NCBI GenBank assembly: GCA_015056495.1 | Contig: SVGC01000031.1 | Span: forward strand, 1-48,046 | Length of the DNA stretch: 48,046 nucleotides | Source: Butyrivibrio sp. | GTDB taxonomy: Bacteria > Bacillota > Clostridia > Lachnospirales > Lachnospiraceae | Direction of reading: 5' to 3' | Shown: piece after piece, positions 35,204 to 42,619 of the stretch | Layout of the letters: each line of letters starts with the position of its first letter | Position numbering within the stretch: the stretch's first letter is position 1 | Program-made: the position numbers and the translations under genes | Notes under the pieces: generated by a model | Told to the model about the DNA's origin: nothing | Databases searched by the model: none | What the model saw: only the letters and a program-made list of their open reading frames with translations

Positions 35204-36466
35204 ATGAACAATAATTTATTAAGGCACAAACTTGAACATAACACTGAAAGGGCCATTATAACGCTAAAATGGGTTATCTTTTCCTTTATTGTAGGAATAA
35301 TCCTTGGCGCGGTAGGTGCTGCATTTCACTATGGAATAGATTTTGTGACCTCTTACAGAAGTACACACAGTATGGTAATCTTTCTTCTACCTGTAGGCGC
35401 GATTCTAATATCATTTCTCTACAAAATATCAGGTTATGAAAAAGATGGTGGAACCAATCTTGTGATATCTTCAATTCAATCAGATAAGAGCATTCCTTTC
35501 AGGATGTCTGTTCTGATCTTTATATCAACTATATTCTCTCACTTCTGCGGTGCCAGTGTAGGTCGTGAAGGTGCTGCACTGCAGGTTGGAGGCAGCCTTG
35601 GTTATACAGTGGGCAGACTGTTTAAATTTAGTGATACTGATAAAAAGACCATGACTATGGTAGGTATGAGTGCTGTTTTCTCAGCTTTATTTGGAACACC
35701 TTTTGCAGCCTCTATCTTTTCTATGGAGGTTGTATCTGTAGGTATCATGCACTATGCAGCCCTTCTTCCATGTGCCATTGCGGCACTTACAGCCAGATAC
35801 GTTGCAAATCTTCTGGGTGCTCCAGCACCATTTTATGAGATAACTTCTTATGTGGACTTTAATCTGGTTTCAGCAGCCAAGATCAGCTTACTTGCTATAC
35901 TCTGTGGTCTTGTAAGTATTCTTTTCTGTGTCTGCATACACAAGACCAGCGAACTGGCTAAAGAGTACGTTAAAAACACTTATCTCAGAGCCTTTTTAGG
36001 CGGCTCCCTTATGCTGATATTTACTCTTATCATTGGAAATCAGGATTTCAACGGTGCCGGAACAGGAATAATCGCAGCTGCAATCGCAGGAGAGGCTAAA
36101 AGCTATGCGTTTATAGTCAAGATACTGGTAACAGCTCTATGTATCGCAGCCGGTTACAAAGGCGGTGAGATCGTTCCTACTTTCTATGTCGGTGCTACAT
36201 TTGGATGTCTCTTTGGCCATGTGATGGGAATATCACCTTCACTGACAGCTGCTGTAGGCATGGGTGCCATGTTCTGCGGAGTTACTAACAGTCCGATCAC
36301 AGCCTTCCTTATCTGCTTAGAGCTCTTTGGCTTTGAAGGAGCAAGCTTCTTCCTCCTTGCCATAGCCTTCAGCTACGTAGTCAGCGGCTATTTTGGACTC
36401 TACAGTAGTCAGAAGATCATGTACTCCAAGTACAAGTCCAACTATATCAATAAAAAAACTGAATAA
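35204..36466 (+). CDS. ClC-family chloride/fluoride channel or antiporter
   Basis: 420-residue membrane protein with about ten helices. The central motif GREGAALQVGG has the gating glutamate (E122), the FGTPFAASIFSMEV stretch follows, and KGGEIVPTFYVGA is the GxFxP-type motif near the C terminus. The N-terminal GSGIP motif of chloride antiporters is not evident; the equivalent region reads DGGTNLV. This divergence is reminiscent of the fluoride-specific ClC branch, but I cannot place it from sequence reading alone. There is no CBS domain. Its promoter is divergent from the GGDEF-EAL gene. I searched the leader for a fluoride riboswitch and found no match. Confidence 0.88.
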   Translation: MNNNLLRHKLEHNTERAIITLKWVIFSFIVGIILGAVGAAFHYGIDFVTSYRSTHSMVIFLLPVGAILISFLYKISGYEKDGGTNLVISSIQSDKSIPFRMSVLIFISTIFSHFCGASVGREGAALQVGGSLGYTVGRLFKFSDTDKKTMTMVGMSAVFSALFGTPFAASIFSMEVVSVGIMHYAALLPCAIAALTARYVANLLGAPAPFYEITSYVDFNLVSAAKISLLAILCGLVSILFCVCIHKTSELAKEYVKNTYLRAFLGGSLMLIFTLIIGNQDFNGAGTGIIAAAIAGEAKSYAFIVKILVTALCIAAGYKGGEIVPTFYVGATFGCLFGHVMGISPSLTAAVGMGAMFCGVTNSPITAFLICLELFGFEGASFFLLAIAFSYVVSGYFGLYSSQKIMYSKYKSNYINKKTE

Positions 36467-36476
36467 AACAGAAAAT

Positions 36477-36527
36477 CGCTCAGATCACTTCCCACAATCG
36501 GATAATGATCTGAGCGTTATTTTTTTC
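36477..36527. terminator. Terminator between the ClC gene and the GH114-like gene
   Basis: Eleven-base-pair perfect stem (36477-36487 with 36506-36516), then TTATTTTTTT on the plus strand. The minus strand continues with ATTTTCTGTTTT, so it may serve both converging genes. Confidence 0.82.
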
Positions 36528-37329
36528 AATTCAGATTAAGGTCTTCAGCGTTATACCAGCTGTAACCTTTTTTATCAAAATAAGTCTTGGCCTTGACCCA
36601 GTTAACTCCGCTGGCATGATACTCTATGACAAAGACCTCCAGTCCTGCTCTTGAAGCCTTTGAAAGATATTCTTTAAAATACCGAGTATCCTCTTCAGAC
36701 TGAACTTCATAAGTCTGCGAATCAAAATTGATGCAGGTAAATACCGATTCCTGATTGATACCTGTGAAAAGACCTGTGGCTATTTTGTCATCTATACATT
36801 CTGACACAAAAGTGTCACCACCGTTTATTATTACTTTTAACTGATACTGTCGTAGTCCCTGAAGGATGTCGACAAGTCCAAGATATATCTTGGATTCAGG
36901 ATATTGATAGTAAACATCTGCGTTATCAATAAAAAAACCATCCAGTCCCATTGCTGCGTATTGCGCTGCAACATCATATACTATGTGATCCTGCCAGTCC
37001 TTATTAGAAACATCTATCCATTTCTCATCATCCCAGCCTTCATAATCTCCAAGAGTAATATCCTCGAAATCAGAATAGTAATCTCTATATTCTTCCAGAG
37101 AACCAATATTTAAATAACCATATACTGTGCAGCCTGCTGCCTTAAGATAAGCAACAGAATCAGCCGTAAAAGCTGTAGGCTCAATAACAACTGTCTTGTA
37201 CTTCATGATCTTACTGACATCTTCATCAGAAGCACCTATGAAAACTCCATAATCGTTATCCGCCGACTTCCATGCTACCAGCAAAAAAAGACATATTATA
37301 GGGATGATACAAAACAAATATTTTTTCAT
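36526..37329 (-). CDS. Secreted or membrane-anchored GH114-like TIM-barrel protein
   Basis: 267 residues with an N-terminal hydrophobic segment (about 4-19) that is either an uncleaved anchor or a signal peptide. The body has the pattern of the TM1410/endo-alpha-1,4-polygalactosaminidase superfamily: VVIEPTAFTADSVAYLKAAG, YGYLNIGSLEEYRDYY and DGFFIDNADVYYQYP, the last with the putative catalytic Asp. Related proteins cleave amino-sugar polysaccharides of biofilms; the substrate here is unknown. It is the last of three genes read leftward, 16 bases after the PF06541 gene. Confidence 0.8.
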   Translation of the reverse strand: MKKYLFCIIPIICLFLLVAWKSADNDYGVFIGASDEDVSKIMKYKTVVIEPTAFTADSVAYLKAAGCTVYGYLNIGSLEEYRDYYSDFEDITLGDYEGWDDEKWIDVSNKDWQDHIVYDVAAQYAAMGLDGFFIDNADVYYQYPESKIYLGLVDILQGLRQYQLKVIINGGDTFVSECIDDKIATGLFTGINQESVFTCINFDSQTYEVQSEEDTRYFKEYLSKASRAGLEVFVIEYHASGVNWVKAKTYFDKKGYSWYNAEDLNLN

Positions 37330-37345
37330 AAAACCACCTCAACGG

Positions 37346-38182
37346 TCAGCCTTCAGTGCCGGTTTTCGAATTATTATTCCTTTTCTGAAGCTGATCAAGT
37401 GCAAGCTTTAATCTAAGCGCAACTGATGACTTATAATTGCGTTTAAACTTTTTGATACTGCTCATATGATACTGTTCATGACGGCTCATCTTGGATGCAT
37501 ATTCTTTTATATACAAGGTAAAAGCATCTGTCTTTTCTTTTACTGAATTAGAAAAAGCATTTTTGATATGAGATCCTATTGCTACCGGACCTCCCTGAGC
37601 AATCTCAACACCAGCTTCAAGCTTCTGATTAAAGGCTTCTTCAATAGAATCCATTTTCTGAATAAGTTCAGTAAGGGATGCAACAGTAAGCGCCAGGTCT
37701 GCTCCTGTAAATCCGATGAGGATCATAGCCAGTAATTCTGTCATTATAGGATAATTCTGCAAAGGGATCATATTTATAAGTGGCAGAATAAATCTGACAA
37801 CTATAATACCGGCTATACCAAAAGCCATTGTAGTCGGAATGCTTATTCTTCCATTGATGTTAAGCGGAATATTGGTATAATCCCACCAAACTGCATTGAA
37901 TAACTTTTCCAAAATATAACTGGTTGAATACTCCATGATAGCTGAACCAATTGAGCAGATCAAAAAGATCTTCCACCAGGGCGCACTGTATCCGTCCTGC
38001 AAAAGATGACCAAAAATGATCATACATGCAATGGTACCAAAGCCATAGATTGGGCATACCGGTCCATATAAAAATCCCCTGTTGGACCACTTCTTGTTAT
38101 CAATGGTGCAGTAAGTACACTCATAAACCCAACCAATAAAACTAAACAACATAAAAAGTACATAATATCTTGCAATAACCAT
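37346..38182 (-). CDS. PF06541-type membrane protein (putative ABC transporter type IV)
   Basis: 278 residues. The N terminus reads YYVLFMLFSFIGWVYECTYC, followed by NRGFLYGPVCPIYGFG, the signature of the family named putative ABC-transporter type IV/CmpB. Five or six membrane helices cover the first 170 residues, and the remaining 100 residues are a cytoplasmic Lys-rich helical tail with KKFKRNYKSSVALRLKLALD. No partner ATPase gene is adjacent, so transport is doubtful. It sits between the acetyltransferase and the GH114-like gene. Confidence 0.85.
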   Translation of the reverse strand: MVIARYYVLFMLFSFIGWVYECTYCTIDNKKWSNRGFLYGPVCPIYGFGTIACMIIFGHLLQDGYSAPWWKIFLICSIGSAIMEYSTSYILEKLFNAVWWDYTNIPLNINGRISIPTTMAFGIAGIIVVRFILPLINMIPLQNYPIMTELLAMILIGFTGADLALTVASLTELIQKMDSIEEAFNQKLEAGVEIAQGGPVAIGSHIKNAFSNSVKEKTDAFTLYIKEYASKMSRHEQYHMSSIKKFKRNYKSSVALRLKLALDQLQKRNNNSKTGTEG

Positions 38183-38217
38183 AAACCCTACTCTCCAACT
38201 TTTTCATAAAATCCCTA

Positions 38218-38805
38218 TTAAATAAGTCCTGTCAGCTCCAACTCCGGAAACGGAATTATCTGTGGCTGATCATCAAGATGATCCCCTATCATCTTTTCCA
38301 TCCAGATCATATTGTACCATCTGGAAAATTTATAACCGCACTTGTGAAATTCTCCCACAAGCTTGTACCCCAAATGCTCATGAAACTGTGCACTGTTCCT
38401 GGTCAGGTATTCATCCTCTACTTCAGGATAACCTATACAGGCATTCATATTCAATATGCCCTGTGCCTTTGATACTCTTTCAAGAGCCTCATACAGTTTT
38501 CTTCCTATGCCATTGCCCTTAGCCTCCTCGCTAAGATAGATCGTAGTCTCTACAGCCCAGTCATAGGCAGCCCTACCTTTAAATGCTCCAGTATACGCAT
38601 ATCCATATATGTTTCCATCACATTCGCATACAAGGTAAGGATACTTCTTTAACGTATTTTCAATTCTCTTCCTGAACTCATCCACAGAAGGAACTTCATA
38701 TTCAAATGTTATAACAGTATTTTCGACATAAGGAGCATAAATCTTTAGTATCTTTTCTGCATCCTCCGGCGTAGCCACTCTGATCGTAAAATTTTTAATG
38801 TCCAT
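38218..38805 (-). CDS. GNAT acetyltransferase, phosphinothricin acetyltransferase-like
   Basis: 195 residues of the GNAT fold. The start IRVATPEDAEKILKIYAPYV, the motif-A stretch KGNGIGRKLYEALE and the following NMNACIGYPEVEDEYLTRNSA match the PAT/Bar subfamily, where His/Glu lie near the substrate pocket. Members acetylate phosphinothricin-like or amino acid analogues, such as methionine sulfone; I infer no specific substrate. GAGGG precedes the ATG. It is the first of three leftward genes. Confidence 0.88.
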   Translation of the reverse strand: MDIKNFTIRVATPEDAEKILKIYAPYVENTVITFEYEVPSVDEFRKRIENTLKKYPYLVCECDGNIYGYAYTGAFKGRAAYDWAVETTIYLSEEAKGNGIGRKLYEALERVSKAQGILNMNACIGYPEVEDEYLTRNSAQFHEHLGYKLVGEFHKCGYKFSRWYNMIWMEKMIGDHLDDQPQIIPFPELELTGLI

Positions 38806-38890
38806 TTTGCATGCCCTCTTTTCATATCGTTACCATGTACTATACTGCAAAATCATATATAGTTAAACCTGTCATTTTGCAGGTTTTTTT

Positions 38891-38929
38891 ACAAAGGAAA
38901 AGGAGTCGTTCGTTATATTGAACGACTCC
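38891..38929 (-). terminator. Terminator after the DUF6465-like gene
   Basis: Ten-base-pair perfect stem (38902-38911 with 38920-38929), 8-nt loop, then TTTTCCTTT on the minus strand. Confidence 0.8.
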
Positions 38930-38964
38930 CTACATTCATCATTCGCCTAAAACAATCGAGCTGA

Positions 38965-39174
38965 TCACAAATCGTAATCGCCAGTCTCACTATTGTTCAC
39001 AACGTAATATACCTTGTTTTCTTCAGGCTTAACATACAAATCCAAGCTCTTGATATCTGATGCTTTCTTTCCTGTTGCATTTAAATATGCATCTTTAGCC
39101 TTCTGAACAAGTTCTTCTCTGGTAGTTGATTCACTACCATACTGTAAAACGATGTTAGTCTTAATAGTTGCCAT
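38965..39174 (-). CDS. Small DUF6465-like protein
   Basis: 69 residues from the ATG at 39174, behind GGGAGG. The longer frame to 39243 overlaps the -35 box and is excluded. The sequence starts MATIKTNIVLQYG and contains REELVQKAKDAY, KASDIKSLDLYVKPEE and a YYVVNN strand; I recall this pattern from small Lachnospiraceae proteins annotated as DUF6465. The predicted fold is beta-alpha-beta. It has its own promoter and terminator. Confidence 0.82.
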   Translation of the reverse strand: MATIKTNIVLQYGSESTTREELVQKAKDAYLNATGKKASDIKSLDLYVKPEENKVYYVVNNSETGDYDL

Positions 39175-39211
39175 ATTCGCCTCCCTCATAAAATGCATTA
39201 AATACAAGTAA

Positions 39212-39240
39212 AATATACCGCGGTAAAACGTTAATGTCAA
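39212..39240 (-). promoter_or_regulatory. Promoter of the DUF6465-like gene
   Basis: Minus-strand TTGACA (39235-39240), 17-bp spacer, TATATT (39212-39217). The spacer contains a perfect palindrome, TACCGCGGTA (39216-39225), that could be an operator. Confidence 0.75.
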
Positions 39241-39309
39241 CATTACTGTTCACTGGGTGACTGAGGAATCGGCTACTCATAAAGTGGTAAGTTTGAATGA
39301 TATATTTAT

Positions 39310-39444
39310 TTAATATGCACGAACTCTGGCAACTTTATCCTTACCAGCTCGTTCAATTCGTCCCAGGAGTAACCTGGTTTCTTTTCTTGTTAACTTTTTT
39401 ACGTTTGGTTTAAATGTTTCTACTAACTGATAATAAATGCTCAT
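39310..39444 (-). CDS. 44-residue basic small protein
   Basis: Short open frame with a near-perfect ribosome site, AGGAGG at a spacing of 6 to the ATG. The product begins MSIYYQLVETFKPNVKKLTR and ends KDKVARVRAY; it is strongly basic and probably one long helix. It is too short for standard gene calling cut-offs. I do not recognise it. It lies 69 bases upstream of the DUF6465-like promoter, on the same strand, and the interval after it shows no terminator. Confidence 0.6.
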   Translation of the reverse strand: MSIYYQLVETFKPNVKKLTRKETRLLLGRIERAGKDKVARVRAY

Positions 39445-39540
39445 AGGTTACCTCCTTCAGAACTTTTTATCAATACTCAAATTTTTTGGTGGTGTACTAC
39501 TATTATCGCGCATTTACGGTATTTCGTTTATTAAGAATTC

Positions 39541-39562
39541 ATAAATAAAGCATAAATAAAGC
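39541..39562. repeat. Tandem 11-bp repeat
   Basis: Two perfect copies of ATAAATAAAGC in direct contact, followed by two ATTTAC copies spaced by AAAC. They lie upstream of the 44-residue gene. Confidence 0.7.
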
Positions 39563-39654
39563 ATTTACAAACATTTACACCTCCAATTGTTGTATTTTTT
39601 TCAAGATTATGGATCAAAATATACAAGATATTGAATAGGCATTATGCTATGATA

Positions 39655-39700
39655 TTTTTATGATATAGGAAATTTCTCCGAAATTCCTATATCATAAAAA
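39655..39700. repeat. AT-rich inverted repeat
   Basis: Left arm 39655-39676 and right arm 39680-39700 pair over 21 bp with one bulged A and a 3-nt loop. T5 and A5 lie inside the arms, so neither strand has a free U tract; a terminator reading is possible only if the outer A-T pairs open. Confidence 0.85.
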
Positions 39701-39720
39701 ACGCTCCGCTAAGGATGCGA

Positions 39721-39765
39721 CTGGTGCGCAGATGAATTTTGCAAGCTAAAGCTTGCGCGCACCAG
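39721..39765. repeat. GC-rich nested inverted repeat
   Basis: Outer arms CTGGTGCGC (39721-39729) and GCGCACCAG (39757-39765) pair perfectly, and within them GCAAGCT (39741-39747) pairs with AGCTTGC (39750-39756). The base composition differs from the flanks. Confidence 0.85.
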
Positions 39766-39770
39766 CGCGC

Positions 39771-39792
39771 AAAGAGTCGCGAGCGACTCTTT
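39771..39792. repeat. Short perfect hairpin
   Basis: AAAGAGTCGC (39771-39780) and GCGACTCTTT (39783-39792) pair over 10 bp with a 2-nt loop. It lies 42 bases before the GH28 start codon. On the plus strand it is followed by GTTCTGTC, without a T run. Confidence 0.85.
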
Positions 39793-39834
39793 GTTCTGTC
39801 ACAAAAAATTTGAAACAAAAAGAGGAAAAGAGCT

Positions 39835-42528
39835 ATGAAACTTGCTACTGGTGCTACTATAACCCCAAGTTTTTTTGAAGATCACAAGAATAAAATATTT
39901 AATATAAAAGATTACGGAGTATCTGAAAATGGCGATCCTACTGCAAATACAATAGCTATAAACAAAGCAATTGCAGACGCTTCTGCAGCCAAGGGTACCG
40001 TCGCCATTCCAAAAGGAATATTTCCTGTCTATACTGTAAGGCTCCAAAGCCACATTGTCATAAGCTTAGAAGAAGGGGCTATTTTAAAAGCTGCCCGTCC
40101 GGATACTGCTCCTGCAACCCTTATGACGGATATTGCCACTATAGATATCCCTGCCAAAAAAGGTGACGGAGGCAACTATGATGCACCTGAAACCAATAGA
40201 TATAAGGGTCTGCAGGATCCTGGTCATACTTATTTTGCCAACAGCCTCATCTATGGTGCTGATCTGACTGATATATGTATAACCGGACCTGGCGTGCTGG
40301 ATGGAAGCTCTTTTCATGAAGAGCAAAAGAAAAATCAGCCTCTGGAATACATTTTGGATGGAGATGATCCGATAGAAGATCCACACCGTGATGCTGCAGG
40401 CCATGTAGGAAGCTGGTTTGGAAACAAGTGTATATCCATGGTCAGGTGTAAAAATGTTGTATTTAAAGATTTTACAATACTAATAGGCGGTCACTTTGGT
40501 ATTCTTACTACCTGCGTAGAGAACATGCTGGTAGATCATATTATGGTAGACACCAACCGCGATGCCTTTGACATCGATGCCTGCAAAGATGTGACTGTGA
40601 TAAACAGTGTATTCAATTCTCTCACAGATGATGCCATATGTCTGAAGGCCTCCTATGGCGGCCAGCTCCTCAAGGCAGTAGAAAATGTCCTTGTGGAGGA
40701 TTGCGTAGTCAGTGGATATGACGCAGGAAGCGTATACGCCAAAAAATATTCAGTCAACAAGCTGGTAGCTGATGACAGATGTCCGCCAACAGGAAGAGTC
40801 AAGTTTGGAACAGAAGCTACCGGAGGCTGTAATACTGTAGCGATCCGAAGAGTTAAATTTGACAGATCAAGAGGCTTTTGCCTGGAATCCGTCGATTGTG
40901 CAAGCATGCACGACATTCTGATGGAAGATTGTGAAATGGATCATGTCAGCAGCGCTCCTATCTTTATCAGATTAGGGGACAGAGGCAGATTCCCAGTCCG
41001 CGGCATCAATAAAGACGACATGATAGGACATGAAAAAGAAGTAAGAGTAACAAATCAGAACTGGGTCCTTCCTGACAGCGACGAATATACTCAGTATCCT
41101 GTATCCAGATACCAGGCTGCCTACAACAAGACCAGAGAGGTATCTGAAGATGGTATACAGACATTTAAAATCGTCGATAGTGAAGCTCCTTGCATCATCA
41201 ACGATACCAATCTGTCCATCATCGAGGATGCTTTAAAAAATGCAGGTTCTGATGAAAAAATATTAGACTGGCAGAAGCCTCTTTTTGCCAATGCTGTAGG
41301 CACTCCGGATTTTGCCACCTGCTATAACATAGAGATCAAAAACATCAAAATAAAGGATGCTGATCCACGTTATCCTATTTTGATCCATGGACTTAATAAC
41401 AGCCTGATCCAGAACGTAAGCATCAAGGACATAGAGGTAGAGTTTCGCGGCGGAATAACCATGGAAATGGCCACACAGCAGAGGCAGCTCAACACTAACT
41501 GGAAGTACTCTCAGTTCATGGCTCCAGACAGAGTACAGTCCCTGCCGTGGCTTGTTAATACATTTTTCTGTAAGAATGAAGCACTTCTGCCACGTATGGA
41601 CTGGGATCCTGCTCTTGAAGCATGGGTTGAAGATCCATTTAATGTACCTGAGATGCCGGATGTATATCCTGAATCAAGCATATTTGGTATACTCCCTGCC
41701 TGCGGTATATATGCAAGACATGTTGATGGAATTGATCTGGATAACATCAACTTCACCTATAAAGTAGCTGATGACAGACCTCTGATCGTGCTGGATGATG
41801 CTAAGAATATTACTCTTGGAAAAATAGAATATGTAAATGGTTCCTGCTGTGAAAATTATTCAATGATTGATGAATGCGGTGTCACAGGTAACTACGCATT
41901 TCAGGTAGTAGCTGTTACTGATAATTTCAGAAGAGAAACAGGATGTGAATATGTTCCGGATTATCCATATCACACCACTACTGTAGAAAATCTGAAAAAC
42001 AATTCAGCTCTGGCTGTGTGCGGCATAACCATAAATGCACCAGCTCCGGGTACGCCTAATGACAGTTATTACTCATATCCAACAGTTCCAACTGCCGAAA
42101 ATGGCTATCGTTATGCAGTAGACACCAAGGATTATCCTCTGCCAAGAACTGTATACAGACCTTTCATTGAAGCTCTTGAGGTCACAGACCTTGCTGCAGA
42201 TACAGCACAGAATCTGTATCTCAACATCCACGATCCGGCTTCAGAGGTGACAAAAGACCTGACACCAAACGATGGTCGCAATGACGTTGTGACTCTGCTG
42301 ACTTCCATCAATCATTCTGTGGATGCACAGCCATGCACTTTAAACGTCAGTGCCATTTTGATAGAAGAAGATGGTCAGACTGCCATGAGCGTTCCGATCA
42401 AAAAAGGGCGTCTTGGTCACTACATTGTAAACATGCCAGCCCATCCAAAGGGAAAGGTAACTCTGGGCATCACTATAGATGACGGAGTCCTCATTGACGA
42501 GCACTGCATCAAACTATCCTTTGTATAG
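39835..42528 (+). CDS. GH28-type glycoside hydrolase (pectin/rhamnogalacturonan), no signal peptide
   Basis: 897 residues of a right-handed beta-helix protein. The N-terminal module has FNIKDYGVSENGDPTANTIA and IPKGIFPVYTVRLQSH, the pectate-lyase/GH28 start. The catalytic aspartates are visible: D243 in NRDAFD (241-246) and the pair D265-D266 in SLTDDAICLKA; the region with FGTEATGGCNTVAI corresponds to the rhamnogalacturonan-type substrate loop. The last ~150 residues form a separate beta-rich domain of unknown role. No signal peptide is present, so the enzyme is probably cytoplasmic and acts on imported pectin oligosaccharides. GAGG precedes the ATG. It converges with the GH9 gene. Confidence 0.85.
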   Translation: MKLATGATITPSFFEDHKNKIFNIKDYGVSENGDPTANTIAINKAIADASAAKGTVAIPKGIFPVYTVRLQSHIVISLEEGAILKAARPDTAPATLMTDIATIDIPAKKGDGGNYDAPETNRYKGLQDPGHTYFANSLIYGADLTDICITGPGVLDGSSFHEEQKKNQPLEYILDGDDPIEDPHRDAAGHVGSWFGNKCISMVRCKNVVFKDFTILIGGHFGILTTCVENMLVDHIMVDTNRDAFDIDACKDVTVINSVFNSLTDDAICLKASYGGQLLKAVENVLVEDCVVSGYDAGSVYAKKYSVNKLVADDRCPPTGRVKFGTEATGGCNTVAIRRVKFDRSRGFCLESVDCASMHDILMEDCEMDHVSSAPIFIRLGDRGRFPVRGINKDDMIGHEKEVRVTNQNWVLPDSDEYTQYPVSRYQAAYNKTREVSEDGIQTFKIVDSEAPCIINDTNLSIIEDALKNAGSDEKILDWQKPLFANAVGTPDFATCYNIEIKNIKIKDADPRYPILIHGLNNSLIQNVSIKDIEVEFRGGITMEMATQQRQLNTNWKYSQFMAPDRVQSLPWLVNTFFCKNEALLPRMDWDPALEAWVEDPFNVPEMPDVYPESSIFGILPACGIYARHVDGIDLDNINFTYKVADDRPLIVLDDAKNITLGKIEYVNGSCCENYSMIDECGVTGNYAFQVVAVTDNFRRETGCEYVPDYPYHTTTVENLKNNSALAVCGITINAPAPGTPNDSYYSYPTVPTAENGYRYAVDTKDYPLPRTVYRPFIEALEVTDLAADTAQNLYLNIHDPASEVTKDLTPNDGRNDVVTLLTSINHSVDAQPCTLNVSAILIEEDGQTAMSVPIKKGRLGHYIVNMPAHPKGKVTLGITIDDGVLIDEHCIKLSFV

Positions 42529-42541
42529 AACTGTTGGACCT

Positions 42542-42617
42542 AAAAAAGAGTCAGCGGGGACGTATCAAAATGACTCATTGCGCGCAATGAGTCATTTTGA
42601 TACGTCCCCGCTGACTC
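42542..42617 (-). terminator. Leftward terminator of the GH9 gene formed by the palindrome
   Basis: On the minus strand the 70-bp palindrome is followed by six T (complement of 42542-42547). The stem starts 2 bases past the GH9 stop codon. The plus strand has no T tract on its far side. Confidence 0.7.
42548..42617. repeat. Perfect 70-bp palindrome, REP-like
   Basis: Arms 42548-42582 and 42583-42617 are exact reverse complements of 35 bp each with no spacer. Each begins GAGTCAGCGGGGACG and contains TGACTCATTGCG at the centre. The sequence GTCAGCGGGGACG is typical of repetitive extragenic palindromes of Firmicutes that are linked to RAYT transposases (recalled, not searched). Confidence 0.92.
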
Positions 42618-42619
42618 AC

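Larger units (their letters stand above)
39445..39834. other. Hairpin-rich intergenic region before the GH28 gene
   Basis: This 390-base interval has no gene I can support. It holds, from left to right, an 11-bp tandem repeat (39541-39562) followed by ATTTAC copies at 39563-39568 and 39573-39578, an AT-rich inverted repeat (39655-39700), a GC-rich nested stem (39721-39765) and a second short stem (39771-39792). The right half is GC-rich relative to its surroundings. A TTGAAT at 39631 has no properly spaced -10, so I assign no promoter to the GH28 gene. Confidence 0.7.

Noticed and set aside
38865..38890. Rightward terminator-like hairpin AACCTG/CAGGTT with T8
   Set aside because: No plus-strand gene ends here; it lies in the leader region of the minus-strand acetyltransferase gene. 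Possibly an antisense or inactive element.
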